Source: Achatina immaculata
Lineage: Eukaryota > Mollusca > Gastropoda > Stylommatophora > Achatinidae
Assembly (NCBI GenBank): GCA_009760885.1
Contig: CM019691.1
Coordinates: forward strand, 27,279,314 to 27,343,313
Length of the DNA: 64,000 nt
Reading direction: 5' to 3'
Part shown: positions 63,952-64,000 of the stretch, in pieces
Layout: every line of letters starts with the position of its first letter
Numbering within the stretch: position 1 is the first letter of the stretch
Program-made: the position numbers and the translations under genes
The notes under the pieces: model-generated
Told to the model about the DNA's origin: nothing
What the model saw: the letters and a program-made list of their open reading frames with translations, nothing else
The model's database searches: none

Positions 63952-64000
63952 CTAAGGACAAAAAAAAAAAAAACAACATACAAAGGACAAAGATGAAGTT

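Overview
The window is animal nuclear DNA: AT-rich, intron-rich, and packed with mariner, Tigger/pogo, Helitron-like and piggyBac-like DNA transposons, several LINE families, tRNA-derived SINEs and minisatellites. The repeat mix and the divergence of the host gene suggest an invertebrate, most likely a lophotrochozoan such as a mollusc; that placement is inference. No prokaryotic or viral gene organisation is visible.

One host gene explains all the credible non-repeat coding sequence: a minus-strand RIF1 orthologue (replication-timing regulator and double-strand-break repair factor). I assembled 27 exons from 63951 down to the stop codon at 9371. All junctions keep phase and have GT/AG borders. 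They total 7233 nt, that is 2410 residues plus a stop. The true N-terminus, roughly the first 200 residues by comparison with vertebrate RIF1, lies beyond the right edge. Exons E1-E16 encode the HEAT-like N-terminal domain, E17-E20 the conserved linker, E21 (3.6 kb) the long disordered acidic region ending in a SILK motif, E22 an RVSF PP1-docking motif, and E24-E27 the conserved C-terminal domain. The gene's 5' end and promoter are not in the window.

Everything else is intron or downstream sequence dominated by mobile DNA. Left of the stop codon (1-9370) lie mariner and LINE fragments, an insertion derived from U2 snRNA with poly(A) and a 16-bp target duplication (4058-4333), a mariner element with both inverted repeats (4882-6178), a second TIR element directly abutting it (6185-7251), and a short element with a LINE-type tail (8338-8520). 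The introns hold a 47-bp minisatellite of about 21 near-identical copies (10737-11720), a decayed mariner, an endonuclease-bearing LINE half (16505-18905), a piggyBac-like MITE (27214-27918), a Helitron-like element with a possible heat-shock-type promoter (30074-31113), and a LINE split by a Tigger element (33080-37362). They also hold 5'-truncated LINEs with clean target duplications (13475-14213, 41246-42500, 47574-48864, 51420-52663), a 20-bp minisatellite (52727-53502), and a three-level nest of SINE, tail-sharing element and LINE (57660-60710).

The mobile elements are linked to one another: a LINE with RT and RNase H (near-identical copies at 41260 and 58025) shares its 3' tail with a non-autonomous element that carries tandem 88-bp monomers. 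No operon-like or defence-type system is present.
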